From: an uncultured Flavobacteriaceae bacterium
GTDB taxonomy: Bacteria; Bacteroidota; Bacteroidia; Flavobacteriales; Flavobacteriaceae
DNA: 47,312 nt
Assembly: GCA_947500585.1 (NCBI GenBank)
Contig: CANMSN010000022.1
Coordinates: 1 to 47,312 of the forward strand
Reading direction: 5' to 3'
Shown here: in pieces, positions 36,150 through 46,700 of the stretch
How the letters are laid out: each line of letters begins with the position of its first letter
How positions within the stretch are numbered: position 1 is the first letter of the stretch
Position numbers and translations under genes: made by a program
Notes under the pieces: model-generated
Told to the model about the DNA's origin: nothing
The model's database searches: none
Seen by the model: the letters and a program-made list of their open reading frames with translations, nothing else

Positions 36150-39100
36150 CTATTTCATAATCGATATTTTTCGACTAAATCGACCTTCTTGATTCTCAAA
36201 AATCAATAGATACATCCCTGTTGGAATATGTGATACATCTACTTCTATTTTTAAATCTGTGGTATTAACAATACGGTCTATTATTCGTCCATTCAAATCA
36301 CTTATGATGATAGGGCTGGTATGGGGTTTTTCCAACTGAATAGTTAACCTATCCTTAGATGGATTTGGATAAATATTGAAAGTGTATTTATCATCATTGA
36401 AGTCTTCACCTTTTGATTTGGTAATTCCCTTGGCTGTTGTATTTTGTGAGAATTCAAACCAAGTAAGGTTAATCAATAGACCTGAACCACCAGTAAATAC
36501 TAGATAGACATCGTGGACGCCCGTTACATTATTAATATTTCCGCTAACCGTAGTCCATGTTTGCCATGAACCGGTATTTCCTACATTTAATGTCCCTATC
36601 AATGTACCCGAAACACTGTCTATTCGTACCTCAATTGTACCTCCAGAAGTTAAACTGGCAACTCTAGCATCTATACCCGTTGCACAAGTAAGATCGATAT
36701 CATCATAACGCGCCCAATCACCATCTGTAGTCAATATCTTTTGTCCGCCCTCTCCACTACTTCCTACTACCACTCCAAGCATATCATCATATGCCTCCGC
36801 TTCTATAGTTGAAAACGTTGGGCAAGAAACTTGATTTTCATTAAATTCAAACCAAGTAAGGTTAATCAATAGACCTGAACCACCAGTAAATACCAGATAG
36901 ACATCGTGGACGCCCGTTACATTATTAATATTTCCGCTAACCGTAGTCCATGTTTGCCATGAACCGGTATTTCCTACATTTAATGTCCCTATCAATGTAC
37001 CCGAAACACTGTCTATTCGTACCTCAATTGTACCTCCAGAAGTTAAACTGGCAACTCTAGCATCTATACCCGTTGCACAAGTAAGATCGATATCATCATA
37101 ACGCGCCCAATCACCATCTGTAGTCAATATCTTTTGTCCGCCCTCTCCACTACTTCCTACTACCACTCCCAGCATAGCATCATATGCCTCGGCTTCAATG
37201 GTTGCAAATGTGGGGCATGGTAATACCGTACTAGCTGTTTTACCTTGAAAAACTTGAAAAGCATCAACCTGTAATTTGGTTCCACCAGTTTTTCTTATCT
37301 TTAATGTATGCGATCCCGTATTCAATCCTGTTTTCGTATATTTTATATCTTGATAAGAATCTGAACCTGAAAGGTTTAAAGTAGTCTGCAATACATTATC
37401 TATAAAGATTTGTACAGTTGCCTGAGCACTATTCGTAGGAGCTATGAATTCTATACCATCTCCAGTAAAACTCAAACTTAGTTCAGCACCATTTGCAGTA
37501 GTACTGGTATATGTATTTAAATAGCCTCCATTAGCTCTATTAACACCGCCAGAGGATTCGGTTGTCCAAGAACCTGTGTAAGTTACTACTACATCACGAT
37601 CATCTACTAAATAGGCTGCTTTTACATGATCACTAGGGGATTTGTTTCCACCTATGCTGCCAGCGTTTGAATAATTAACAATATCAGCATATTCTGCAGT
37701 AAGACCTGCATTATTTTGGGTTACTGTGCTGGCTCCTAAATCATCTACTATATAATTGGGGCTTGAGGAAGCTCCAAAAATGTGAATGTTATTTTGTAAT
37801 TGGGGACCATATCCATTATCTGAAAAATTGGTGTGGGCATTCCTCACAAAATTGTTATCCAGAGCATCATTATCTAGATACAAATTTCCAAATTTTGGAT
37901 CGTTTACTGTATTGGTAAATCTTCCAAGTCGTCTTAGATTAACCACTTTTACAGTATTATCAAACCAGTTTTCAGAAACTAGCGCTCCACGCGACCTATT
38001 TCTGGTATGATATACAGAGGCATCAGTACCTACTTGACAGATGCTTTGAAACTTATTGTACTTGACTATTGGACGATAAAACAAATCATCAGGAGCGTCA
38101 AAGCCCCATCCAAGATTTAATCCCATAGCCAATGAATTAATCATCTCATTGTGCTTAAAATCTAATTGGTAAGGGAAGGTTCCAAATACCACGGGAGCAC
38201 TATACTCAAAGCCTACATTGAAGAAATAGTTGTTTTGAACTACAGCTTGATATAAACCTTCTGGCCCTTCTCTTGGACCTTTCTTGTTATCGTTACCCAG
38301 CTGTAGCCCTCCAGCTGCAGTTTCATAAAACACATTACCAATAAGGTTTAAGTCGGTGAGCGCATTGTCAAAAGCCATCATTCCTGTACCTCCTGTGTGA
38401 CGAATGACGTTTCTTTCAAATTGAATTTTATCACTCGACTCTATATGAATAGCGGCAGGTATTTCTGTATTGCCAGTAGTCTGTGACACGTACATATTTT
38501 GAAAACCTAGAAAGCCATTATCGCTTGGATACAGCCAAGTGCTATGTTGAAAGGTAAGTCCAAAAAAGGTAAGACCATTTGTGTTTTGTATATCAATTAA
38601 TCGTTCCACAGCTGGTGCCATTACTTCTACATCCCCAGCTGTTTCACCTGTTCTTCTTTTGTAATATACTATGTTGGCTGCCTCATCAAGATACCACTCG
38701 CCCTGCTCGTCTATAAACTCAAAAGCATTCTCAAAATATATATCATACACATAATTTGGGGGGTTTTGGTTCTGTAAAGTTGCTGCTGCTGGATCTGCAA
38801 TGTAAACGTGCAACACATCTGTAGATGCAAGTTCTATCCTATCAATTTTTGTTTGTCTCATTACGAAAGTTGACACGTTATTGACTTCCACATTTCCTAT
38901 CTGGTTCCATTCTATAAGCGAATCAAAGATGGATGCATTCTGCCCAACATTTCTATTGATTACGAATCGTTTTTGACTCGCTTGAAACGTACCTCTTGCC
39001 CAAGTATCTTCTAGATATGCGGCTCTTTTGGCTTTTACGTTATTGACATAAAGTTGTCTGAATCTAAACCCATTAGGTACTGAGGCATATATGATGCCTT

Positions 39101-39437
39101 GACCGCTTCCCTCGTTTTGCCATCCAGTAATTTCTACTCCACCACTAATGACGGGGCGTTCGTTGTTTGCATTTTTCCAAATAATTCTGTGACCATTTGT
39201 AGCTGCATCATTCGCATCGAAATTAAGCGTTGAGGTCAGGAAGTAATTTCCTCCAGCTAGGTTTACGATGATGTCCTCAGACATATTATCGTTCAAAGAG
39301 CGGACGTTATTTCTTACTGCATTAAGATTAGCACCTGCCGCTACATTGATCACTTGTTGGGCAGTGAGATTACTTGCTGAAAAAGAAAAAACGATAATCG
39401 ATAAAAAAATTGTTAAGCGTGTAAATAAAAGTTTCAT
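36150..39437 (-). CDS. GH141-like beta-helix glycosidase with two CBM6-like modules and T9SS signal
   Basis: A 1095-residue secreted protein with a Sec signal to about 26 (NLTAQ). Residues about 28-600 are a right-handed parallel beta-helix with GH141-type landmarks: RPVISGGVEITGW, FRQLYVNNVKAKRAAY, NAFEFIDEQGEWYLDEAANI, VEVMAPAVERLIDI, LTFFGLTFQHSTWLYPSDNG and IRHTGGTGMMAFDN. Residues about 612-731 form a galactose-binding-like beta-sandwich (VVVTYTGSWTTESSG, HTLKIRKTGGTKLQVDAF). Two nearly identical CBM6-like modules occupy 741-866 and 872-997 (TIEAEAYDAMLGVVVGSSGE, GDWARYDDIDLTCATG). The C-terminal 78 residues (YPNPSKDRLTIQL, final SRKISIMK) are a T9SS sorting domain. GH141 includes alpha-L-fucosidases and xylanases. 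The protein is therefore probably an extracellular enzyme on the fucose-containing glycan. It is a tandem paralogue of the next gene upstream. Confidence 0.85.
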   Translation of the reverse strand: MKLLFTRLTIFLSIIVFSFSASNLTAQQVINVAAGANLNAVRNNVRSLNDNMSEDIIVNLAGGNYFLTSTLNFDANDAATNGHRIIWKNANNERPVISGGVEITGWQNEGSGQGIIYASVPNGFRFRQLYVNNVKAKRAAYLEDTWARGTFQASQKRFVINRNVGQNASIFDSLIEWNQIGNVEVNNVSTFVMRQTKIDRIELASTDVLHVYIADPAAATLQNQNPPNYVYDIYFENAFEFIDEQGEWYLDEAANIVYYKRRTGETAGDVEVMAPAVERLIDIQNTNGLTFFGLTFQHSTWLYPSDNGFLGFQNMYVSQTTGNTEIPAAIHIESSDKIQFERNVIRHTGGTGMMAFDNALTDLNLIGNVFYETAAGGLQLGNDNKKGPREGPEGLYQAVVQNNYFFNVGFEYSAPVVFGTFPYQLDFKHNEMINSLAMGLNLGWGFDAPDDLFYRPIVKYNKFQSICQVGTDASVYHTRNRSRGALVSENWFDNTVKVVNLRRLGRFTNTVNDPKFGNLYLDNDALDNNFVRNAHTNFSDNGYGPQLQNNIHIFGASSSPNYIVDDLGASTVTQNNAGLTAEYADIVNYSNAGSIGGNKSPSDHVKAAYLVDDRDVVVTYTGSWTTESSGGVNRANGGYLNTYTSTTANGAELSLSFTGDGIEFIAPTNSAQATVQIFIDNVLQTTLNLSGSDSYQDIKYTKTGLNTGSHTLKIRKTGGTKLQVDAFQVFQGKTASTVLPCPTFATIEAEAYDAMLGVVVGSSGEGGQKILTTDGDWARYDDIDLTCATGIDARVASLTSGGTIEVRIDSVSGTLIGTLNVGNTGSWQTWTTVSGNINNVTGVHDVYLVFTGGSGLLINLTWFEFNENQVSCPTFSTIEAEAYDDMLGVVVGSSGEGGQKILTTDGDWARYDDIDLTCATGIDARVASLTSGGTIEVRIDSVSGTLIGTLNVGNTGSWQTWTTVSGNINNVTGVHDVYLVFTGGSGLLINLTWFEFSQNTTAKGITKSKGEDFNDDKYTFNIYPNPSKDRLTIQLEKPHTSPIIISDLNGRIIDRIVNTTDLKIEVDVSHIPTGMYLLIFENQEGRFSRKISIMK
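36451..36776. repeat. CBM6-coding direct repeat, copy 1 (partner 36844-37169)
   Basis: This 326-bp stretch recurs exactly 393 bp away (131 codons) at 36844-37169 inside the same gene. Reading both copies base by base I find one difference (t at 36531, c in the partner). Outside these limits the copies diverge quickly (for example AGCATATCAT versus AGCATAGCAT). Confidence 0.9.
36844..37169. repeat. CBM6-coding direct repeat, copy 2 (partner 36451-36776)
   Basis: Second copy of the 326-bp repeat. It encodes most of the first CBM6-like module (protein residues about 757-864). The near-identity at synonymous as well as coding positions points to very recent duplication or ongoing gene conversion. 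Confidence 0.9.
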
Positions 39438-39600
39438 AATAAAAATATTTAGTTATTAGTTAATTGGTAGTTTTTATAGCAATACATAATTTTTGTTAAA
39501 AAATTGAGTTTCATGTGTCTTTTTAGTTAAGTCTAGCCATCCATAGCGGAAGACTAGACTGGAATTACTAGTCAAGTAAATTATAATTGTGCTCAAAAAT
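39438..39600. repeat. Tandem-duplication junction between the two GH141-like genes
   Basis: The right part (39438 to about 39500) matches the upstream flank of the other copy (43675 to about 43735), sharing AATAAAAATATTTAGTT and GCAATACAT. The left part (about 39511-39600) matches the downstream flank 36056-36149, sharing GTTAAGTCTAGCC, CTAGACTGGAATTACTA and CTATTTCATAATCGA. It even keeps a CAT and TGTCTTTTT corresponding to the start codon and leader of the sulfatase gene at 36058. A stem AGTCTAG / CTAGACT lies at 39530-39560. Confidence 0.8.
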
Positions 39601-42600
39601 CTATTTCATAATCGAGATTTTTCGACTAAATCGACCTTCTTGATTCTCAAAAATCAATAGATACATACCTGTTGGAATATTTGATATATCTACTTCTATT
39701 TTTAAATCGGTGGTATTAACAATACGGTCTATTATTCGTCCATTCAAATCACTTATGATGATAGGGCTGGTATGGGGCTTATCCAACTGAATAGTTAACC
39801 TATCCTTGGATGGATTTGGATAAATTTTAAAAGTGTACTCATCATCATTCAAGTCTTCTTTTTCTTTTAATTTGGCAATTCCTTCCTTGGCGGAACTTGC
39901 TGTATTTTGCGAGAATTCAAACCAGGTAAGGTTCATCAAAAGACCTGACCCACCGGTAAAAACCAGATAGACATCATGAGTTCCCGCTACATTGCTAATA
40001 TTTCCACTAACCGTAGTCCATGTTTGCCATGAATCCGTATTTCCTGCAGATAATGTTCCTATCAATGTACCCGAAACACCATCCAATCGCACTTCAATAT
40101 CACCTCCAGAGGTTGAGCTCGCCACTCTAGCCGATATACTACTGGCACAAGTAAGGTCGATGTTTTCATACCTAGCCCAATCACCATTGGTTGTCAGTAT
40201 CTTTTGACCGCCTTCTCCACTAGTTCCTACTACAACTCCCAACATAGCATCATATGCTTCGGCTTCTATAACATCAAATGTTGCGCAGGTTTCCGCACAA
40301 CCCGTATAAGGAAAAATTAGGCTCTCAAGTTCTTCGTTGACTAACACTAGATTATCAATGCGTACTTCTCCTACTGATGCGTAAAGCGATTTAGCAATAA
40401 AATTATCAACGGGTCCGCCAGAGCTATTGAAAAAGTCCAAATTTTCTGCAACCTCCTTGTTGATATTTATTTGATATTTTTTAGTAGAATTATCAGCAAA
40501 TATTCGAACGTTATATTGGAAGTTGGCCTCATAATCTATCCAATCCTCGTACACACCATTTTGATAGTATCCTATTTTACCATTTTGTACAAAAGCTAAT
40601 TGTATTACAGGCAAGTCAGAAGCGTCCCTAAGTATGAAGTGTATTGTACTATTGCTCTGACTAGGCTCTACTGTAAACTGGACTTGGGAAATATCAGAAG
40701 TGTTTGCGAAAGGTACTTCTACCTGAGTCACTGAGCTTGAAGAGTTATCGTCAATGAGCAATGAGTTATTGTCACAGGATACGCTGTTTACGACGCTTAC
40801 ACTACTTCCAGCAGGTGCCGTTACGATATGGCTGGAAGGAACTGTTAATGAGGTCTCGTAGTTATAAGTACCTGGTATGCAATCTTCTATATCATATAGC
40901 TCTGATAATTCTATATGGGTGTTTTTAATGATAAGATTGTCAAATTCAACACTACCAACCGAGCCATTTAAGGAGAAAATCCTGAATTCATCTAAACTAC
41001 CGAGTGACGTATTTTGAAAATCAAGGTTTTGAACCAAGTTACCATTCACCTCCAACGAATACTTTTTAGTTAGATTATCTGCTACGATCTGAAAACGATA
41101 TTTGGTATCCGAGCTGTAGTTCTGCAGGACTTGGGTACCGTTTTGTTGATAATATCTAATGTTACCATCACTACCAATGCTCACCTTGACAGCAGATCCG
41201 CCTGCCGATCTCAAATCAAAATGGATACTACTGTTGGCCTGTTTGGGAGTAATGTCAAATGAAACATAGGCTGTCTTATCTATTTTTTGGAAAGCAATAA
41301 TGGCTTCCGCTGATTCAGAAGCCGACACATCATTAATCACCAATTTGTCGTTACCACAATCTCCAAAAGATTGAATGTCAGCTGTATTCCCTGCACCTAA
41401 AATAAAACTATGAGAAACTGGGATTCCTGAAGGATCCTCCTCATAGTCCTCAAATAGTTCCGTTGGAATACCGTACGATACTGTTCCTTGATGGACATGA
41501 AAGGCATCAATCATTAATTTGGTTCCACCGACTTTCTTGATTTTCAAAGTATGTACTCCAGGTGTTAAGGATAGGTTACTGTACCACGTCTGCTGATATA
41601 TGGGGCTTCCTGTGAGATCCTGAGTGACTTGTAGCACATTATCTATATAAATCTCAACAATAGCCTGAAAGCCTCTTCTTGTCGTAATAAACTCAATACC
41701 TTCTCCCGTGAAAGTTAAACTCACTTCGCTTCCATTAGTAGTCGCTGTAGTGTGAGTATCTAAATATCCTCCTACTCCACCATCAGTTGCACCTGTGGAC
41801 TCTTCAGTCCAATCCCCGGTATAAGTAACTGCTGCATCACGATCGTCAACTAGATAGGAGGCATAGGCCTGATCGCTTACTGTTTTAGTTCCTCCAATAC
41901 TACCTGTATTTATATAGTTGACGATATCTGCATATTCTGCACTAAGACCTGCATTGTTTTGGGTCGTTGTACTAGAACCCGTATCATCAATGATAAGATT
42001 TAAGCCTTCATTAAGAAGACCTATATGCAAACCATTTGCCCCGTCATAACCATTGTCTGAAAAGTTGGTATGTGCATTGCGTAGAAAAGTGTTGTTTGCG
42101 GCATCATTGTCAATGTAGATGTTACCAAACTTCGGGTCATTGATTGTTGAGTTGTACCGTCCAAGTGTTCTGAAATTAACAACCTTGATACTATTGTCAA
42201 ACCAGTTTTCAGAAATTAGGCCTCCACGCGACCTATTTCTGGTATGATATACAGAGGCATCAGTACCTTGTTGACATATGCTTTGAAACTTATTGTACTT
42301 GACTACTGGACGATAAAACAAATCATAAGGAGCATCCGATCCCCAACCAAGATTTAATCCCATGGCCAATGAATTAATCATCTCGTTGTGTTGAAAATCT
42401 AACTGGTAAGGATAGGTTCCAAATACTACGGGAGCACCGTAATCATAGCCTATGTTGTAGAAATAATTGTTTTGAACCACTGCTTGGTATAAACCTTCTG
42501 ACTCGTGCTTCACGCCTTTCTTATCGTCATTACCTAGCTGCATCGCTCCAGCAGCAGTTTCATAAAACACATTGCCGATAAGATTTAAGTTGGTGAGCGA

Positions 42601-43674
42601 ATTATCAAAAGCCATAATTCCTGTACCTCCTGTATGACGAATGACGTTTCTTTCAAATTGGATTTTATCACTCGACTCTATGTGAATGGCTGCTGGTATT
42701 TCTGTATTGCCAGTAGTCTGTGATACATACATATTTTGAAAACCTAGATAACCATTATCACTTGGATCCAACCAGGTAGTATGTTGAAAAGTAAGGCCAA
42801 AAAAGGTAAGCCCTTTGGTGTTTTGTATATCAATTAATCGTTCTACGGAAGGTGCTATTACTTCTACATTCACATTTGTCTCACCAGTTCGTCTTTTGTA
42901 ATATACTATGTTAGCTGCCTCATCGAGGTACCATTCGCCCTGCTCGTCTATAAACTCAAAGGCATTCTCAAAATACATATCATATTCATAATCCGAAGGG
43001 TTTTGGATACGGAGAATCTCAGCCGCCGGATCTGCAATGTAAACGTGCAGCAGATCTGTAGATACCAATTCGATCCGATCAATTTTTGGTTGTCTCATCA
43101 CGAAGGTTGGCACATAGTTTACTTCCACATTTCCTATCTGATTCCATTCGATAATCGAATCAAAAATGGATGCATTTTGTGCTGAATCTCTATGGATCTC
43201 GAATCGCTTGTCGGCTGCTTGATAAATACCTCTCACCCAAGTGTCTTCCAGATATGCAGCTCGCTTAGCTTTTACGTCATTGACATACAGCTGTCTAAAC
43301 CTAAACCCGTCAGGTACTGAGGCCCATATGATGCCTTGCCCGCTTCCTTCGTTTTGCCATCCAGTGATTTCTACTCCACCGCTGATGATAGGGCGTTCGT
43401 TATTTGCATTTTTCCAGATGATTCTGTAATCATTTGTAGCTGCATCATTCGCATCGAAATTAAGCGTTGAGGTCAGGAAGTAATTTCCTCCTGCTAGGTT
43501 TACGATGATGTCCTCAGACATATTATCGTTCAAAGAGCGAACATTATTCTTTACTGCATTCAGGTCAGCTCCGGCCGTTACATTGATCACTTGTTGGGCG
43601 GTGACATTGCTTGCTGAAAAAGAAAAAAATATAATAAATAAAAAAAATGATAAATGTGTAAATAAAAGTTTCAT
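39601..43674 (-). CDS. GH141-like beta-helix glycosidase with two jelly-roll domains, one CBM6-like module and T9SS signal
   Basis: A 1357-residue paralogue of the adjacent gene; the first roughly 740 residues align almost without gaps and look about 80% identical by eye. The order is: Sec signal (to about 26), GH141-type beta-helix (about 28-600, with FRQLYVNDVKAKRAAY, EFIDEQGEWYLDEAANIVYY and VEVIAPSVERLIDI), galactose-binding-like sandwich (about 612-735), two related concanavalin-like jelly rolls (about 745-930 and 945-1128, both with KYxFQI/YNVRIFADN-type strands and an N-L-D-F pattern), one CBM6-like module (about 1129-1254) and the T9SS domain (last 78 residues). The jelly rolls take the place of the sister protein's extra CBM6. 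Secretion to the surface and glycan binding are well supported; the enzyme activity is inferred from the family. Confidence 0.85.
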   Translation of the reverse strand: MKLLFTHLSFFLFIIFFSFSASNVTAQQVINVTAGADLNAVKNNVRSLNDNMSEDIIVNLAGGNYFLTSTLNFDANDAATNDYRIIWKNANNERPIISGGVEITGWQNEGSGQGIIWASVPDGFRFRQLYVNDVKAKRAAYLEDTWVRGIYQAADKRFEIHRDSAQNASIFDSIIEWNQIGNVEVNYVPTFVMRQPKIDRIELVSTDLLHVYIADPAAEILRIQNPSDYEYDMYFENAFEFIDEQGEWYLDEAANIVYYKRRTGETNVNVEVIAPSVERLIDIQNTKGLTFFGLTFQHTTWLDPSDNGYLGFQNMYVSQTTGNTEIPAAIHIESSDKIQFERNVIRHTGGTGIMAFDNSLTNLNLIGNVFYETAAGAMQLGNDDKKGVKHESEGLYQAVVQNNYFYNIGYDYGAPVVFGTYPYQLDFQHNEMINSLAMGLNLGWGSDAPYDLFYRPVVKYNKFQSICQQGTDASVYHTRNRSRGGLISENWFDNSIKVVNFRTLGRYNSTINDPKFGNIYIDNDAANNTFLRNAHTNFSDNGYDGANGLHIGLLNEGLNLIIDDTGSSTTTQNNAGLSAEYADIVNYINTGSIGGTKTVSDQAYASYLVDDRDAAVTYTGDWTEESTGATDGGVGGYLDTHTTATTNGSEVSLTFTGEGIEFITTRRGFQAIVEIYIDNVLQVTQDLTGSPIYQQTWYSNLSLTPGVHTLKIKKVGGTKLMIDAFHVHQGTVSYGIPTELFEDYEEDPSGIPVSHSFILGAGNTADIQSFGDCGNDKLVINDVSASESAEAIIAFQKIDKTAYVSFDITPKQANSSIHFDLRSAGGSAVKVSIGSDGNIRYYQQNGTQVLQNYSSDTKYRFQIVADNLTKKYSLEVNGNLVQNLDFQNTSLGSLDEFRIFSLNGSVGSVEFDNLIIKNTHIELSELYDIEDCIPGTYNYETSLTVPSSHIVTAPAGSSVSVVNSVSCDNNSLLIDDNSSSSVTQVEVPFANTSDISQVQFTVEPSQSNSTIHFILRDASDLPVIQLAFVQNGKIGYYQNGVYEDWIDYEANFQYNVRIFADNSTKKYQININKEVAENLDFFNSSGGPVDNFIAKSLYASVGEVRIDNLVLVNEELESLIFPYTGCAETCATFDVIEAEAYDAMLGVVVGTSGEGGQKILTTNGDWARYENIDLTCASSISARVASSTSGGDIEVRLDGVSGTLIGTLSAGNTDSWQTWTTVSGNISNVAGTHDVYLVFTGGSGLLMNLTWFEFSQNTASSAKEGIAKLKEKEDLNDDEYTFKIYPNPSKDRLTIQLDKPHTSPIIISDLNGRIIDRIVNTTDLKIEVDISNIPTGMYLLIFENQEGRFSRKISIMK

Positions 43675-43794
43675 AATAAAAATATTTAGTTTTTAGTTAG
43701 TTGGTTGTTTTTTAAAGCAATACATGATTTTTGTTTGAGAGAGGGTGCTTTACGATTTCTACTCGAAAAGTTTCCTTTAGTAAGTAAATATTAT

Positions 43795-46700
43795 TTAAAA
43801 TCCATATCTAAAACCAAAAGTCCAAATACGATCTAGGGTTATATAATTCCAAGTATTTGAAGAATTCCCGAGATAATCTCTTCTTACATTATCAAGAATA
43901 TTTGAACCATTGACAGATATTTGTGCATTCCTAAAAATATTATAACTTAACCTTATATTCAATTGCTGTATACCATCAGTAAACTGAGTATTAGCACGTA
44001 TATCTGCTCCACCACCAAGCTGCCTTAAGTAATCGCTTCTTTGAGTATAAGCTACTCTTACACCAATTCCATATTTATCATAATACAGAACTGAAGTAAA
44101 ACTGTTTTCTGATGACCCTGGGAAACCTTCATCTACATCTCCTACATCTTCTACAAAATTACTTTCGATATGTGTAAAGTTTGCCCGTAACCCTAAACCA
44201 TCAAGTGGAGATGGTAAAAAGGTAAATGCTTGGTTGAAACCTATTTCAAAACCATACAACTTTGCGTCAGAAAAATTAATGGGCGTTGTAATATTATACA
44301 ATTGCTCTTGTGATGAAGATGGCAAGTTTAAACCTAAATTATCATTTCCTGGATATGGTTGAGCTTCTATTGTTTGAGTAAATATAAAATCATCTATTTT
44401 CTTATAAAAACCGCTTAAAACAAAAGCTCCGCCCCACTTAGTATACCATTCAATTGTATTATCTAATTGCCATGCAGCATACGGTTTTAAATCTGGATTA
44501 CCTGCTATAATTTCACCTCTAGATCTTTCATCTAAATTCTCTATATATTCTGGATTATTAGGATCTAGGACTCCTGAATCTGGATTGAGCGTATTAACAT
44601 CATTTCTTGGAATAAGATGCTCCAAATTAGGCCTGGTAATTACTTTAGATATGCTAAACCTGTAATTAAGCCTTTTTGATAATTCTAAATTTAAATTAAG
44701 ATTTGGTAATACATCCCATCTATCACTAGTTGTAGTAGCTTCTATAAATTCGTCAAACACTGGATCTAAAACATTCAAAGGATCTAATAGTGTAACAGCA
44801 GTGTAGGCATCAGCTTTAATAGAAGTTCTAACAGCACGTAACCCAAAATTACCTTTGAATGGAAGCCCTCCAAAATTGTCCTCAAAATTCAATTGAGAAT
44901 AAAATGCTAATGTTTTTTCATTGATTGCAAATGACCTACCTCTATCTAAATTAAAATCTCCATCTTCTGCATCAAATAAGTCTCCTTCAAAAACTGATCC
45001 TGCTCTTTGGGCATAAAACCCAGGATTTAACGCAACAAATAAGTCTTTATTAACGGTTGGATATTGACTAATTACATTTTCTTCAGGAATAAAATTATCT
45101 TTTATGCCTATACCACCAGCTGCAATAAATGCCGCTACTTGATCCGTATCTGGTCTAAAGGTTGTTGCAGAAGTGGCTACTCTACTATCTAGTTCTGTAA
45201 AACTATATCTACCACCAAAATCAATTGAAACATTTGAATCAATCTTATGATTTAAATCAAGTCTAAAAGCATTATTATCAGCAATTAACTGTACTTCATT
45301 AAGCCTATTCCCTCCATAAGTGTAATTGGCAGGGTCCAGTGCATCATTTCCAAAGGTGAATTTCGGAACAGTACCGGTACCATCATAAATTATCTCGGTT
45401 TGATCTAGGACATTAGCTATAGACGTACCATAAGAACGTAGGTTTAGAATGTAATCTAAATTAGAGATTGAATAATCTGCTGAAATTTTCCAATTATCAT
45501 TACTCCATTCAGCATTTAATCCTCCTACTACATTATCTGTCTCATCATCATACTGTATACTCTGAATTACTAGACGACCCGTAGAACGACTGGCTCCATT
45601 GAAATCTAGAAATTTCATAAAACCATCTTCTAAAATAAATGAACCTGGTGCCCAAACGGTATTTGTATTATAAATGGATTGCCCTCCTCCTTGATTAAAG
45701 GTAGGCCTACCTACATCCCTAAAAGAATTATTATCAAACTTAACATAAGTTACATCTGCCATAATATCCAAACCTTCAATTGGTTTCCATTGTATTGCAG
45801 AAGACAAACCTAATCTTTTTTGTTTTTCACGAATTGGGTTAAGACCAACACTATTTATAGTTCTAACATCTGGAATAACTTCGTCTACATTTGGATTATA
45901 AACGCCATTTCCATTTGTATCGACTCTTACATCTCTAAGAGAACCTCTCATTAGTACAAAATCTCTTGATCTTTTTGATTCACTAGTAATAACAGATGCA
46001 TAAGCTCCTAATTTACCATCCTTTGTTTTACCGCCTAATATCACAGAAATTCTTGGTGTTAATTCCTCATTGTCTAGCGCATCATTAACCTCTCCTCTTA
46101 AATTTACTGCTCCGAAAAAATTTCTTTCATTTTTATATTTAGTGTTTAAAGGGCGTAAAGTTTGAAAATCTACTGTACCTCCTAAACCAGATTCTACCAA
46201 ACCAGCTTCTGGAGTTTTATAAACTAATACAGAATTAATGACTTCTGGAGGTAATATTCCCAAATTAAATTGTCGAAAATCTGCTGTACCTTCATTACCA
46301 GCCGAGAATGGTGTGCGTCCGTTGATTGTAACAGAAACAAACTGGGGACCTACACCCCTAACTGAAACACGGTCTCCTGAAGTACCTGTATCATCGCGTT
46401 CTACTTGTACCCCTGGCACCCTTTGCAAAGCATCAACCACATTATCATCTGAGAAATTTCCGATTTCTTCTGGAGTAATAGCTTCAATTATAAATGCAGC
46501 TTCTCTTTTCAGTCTAACAGCTTTTAATTCTGATGATCGCAAACCACCCGTAATTATTATTTCATCTAACTGATCTGCCGACTCTAGTAAAGTAACTCTA
46601 ATATCTGTTTTATTTTTAATTGAAACTTCTTTCTCAGAAAACCCTATGTAAGAAATGATAAGAAAAGCATTTTCATTGGCTACCTTAATAGAAAACTTAC

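Noticed and set aside
36451-37169. Direct repeats considered as a CRISPR-like or insertion-sequence feature
   Set aside because: There are only two copies, 326 bp long, in frame, and they code for CBM6-like modules, so they are protein-module repeats.
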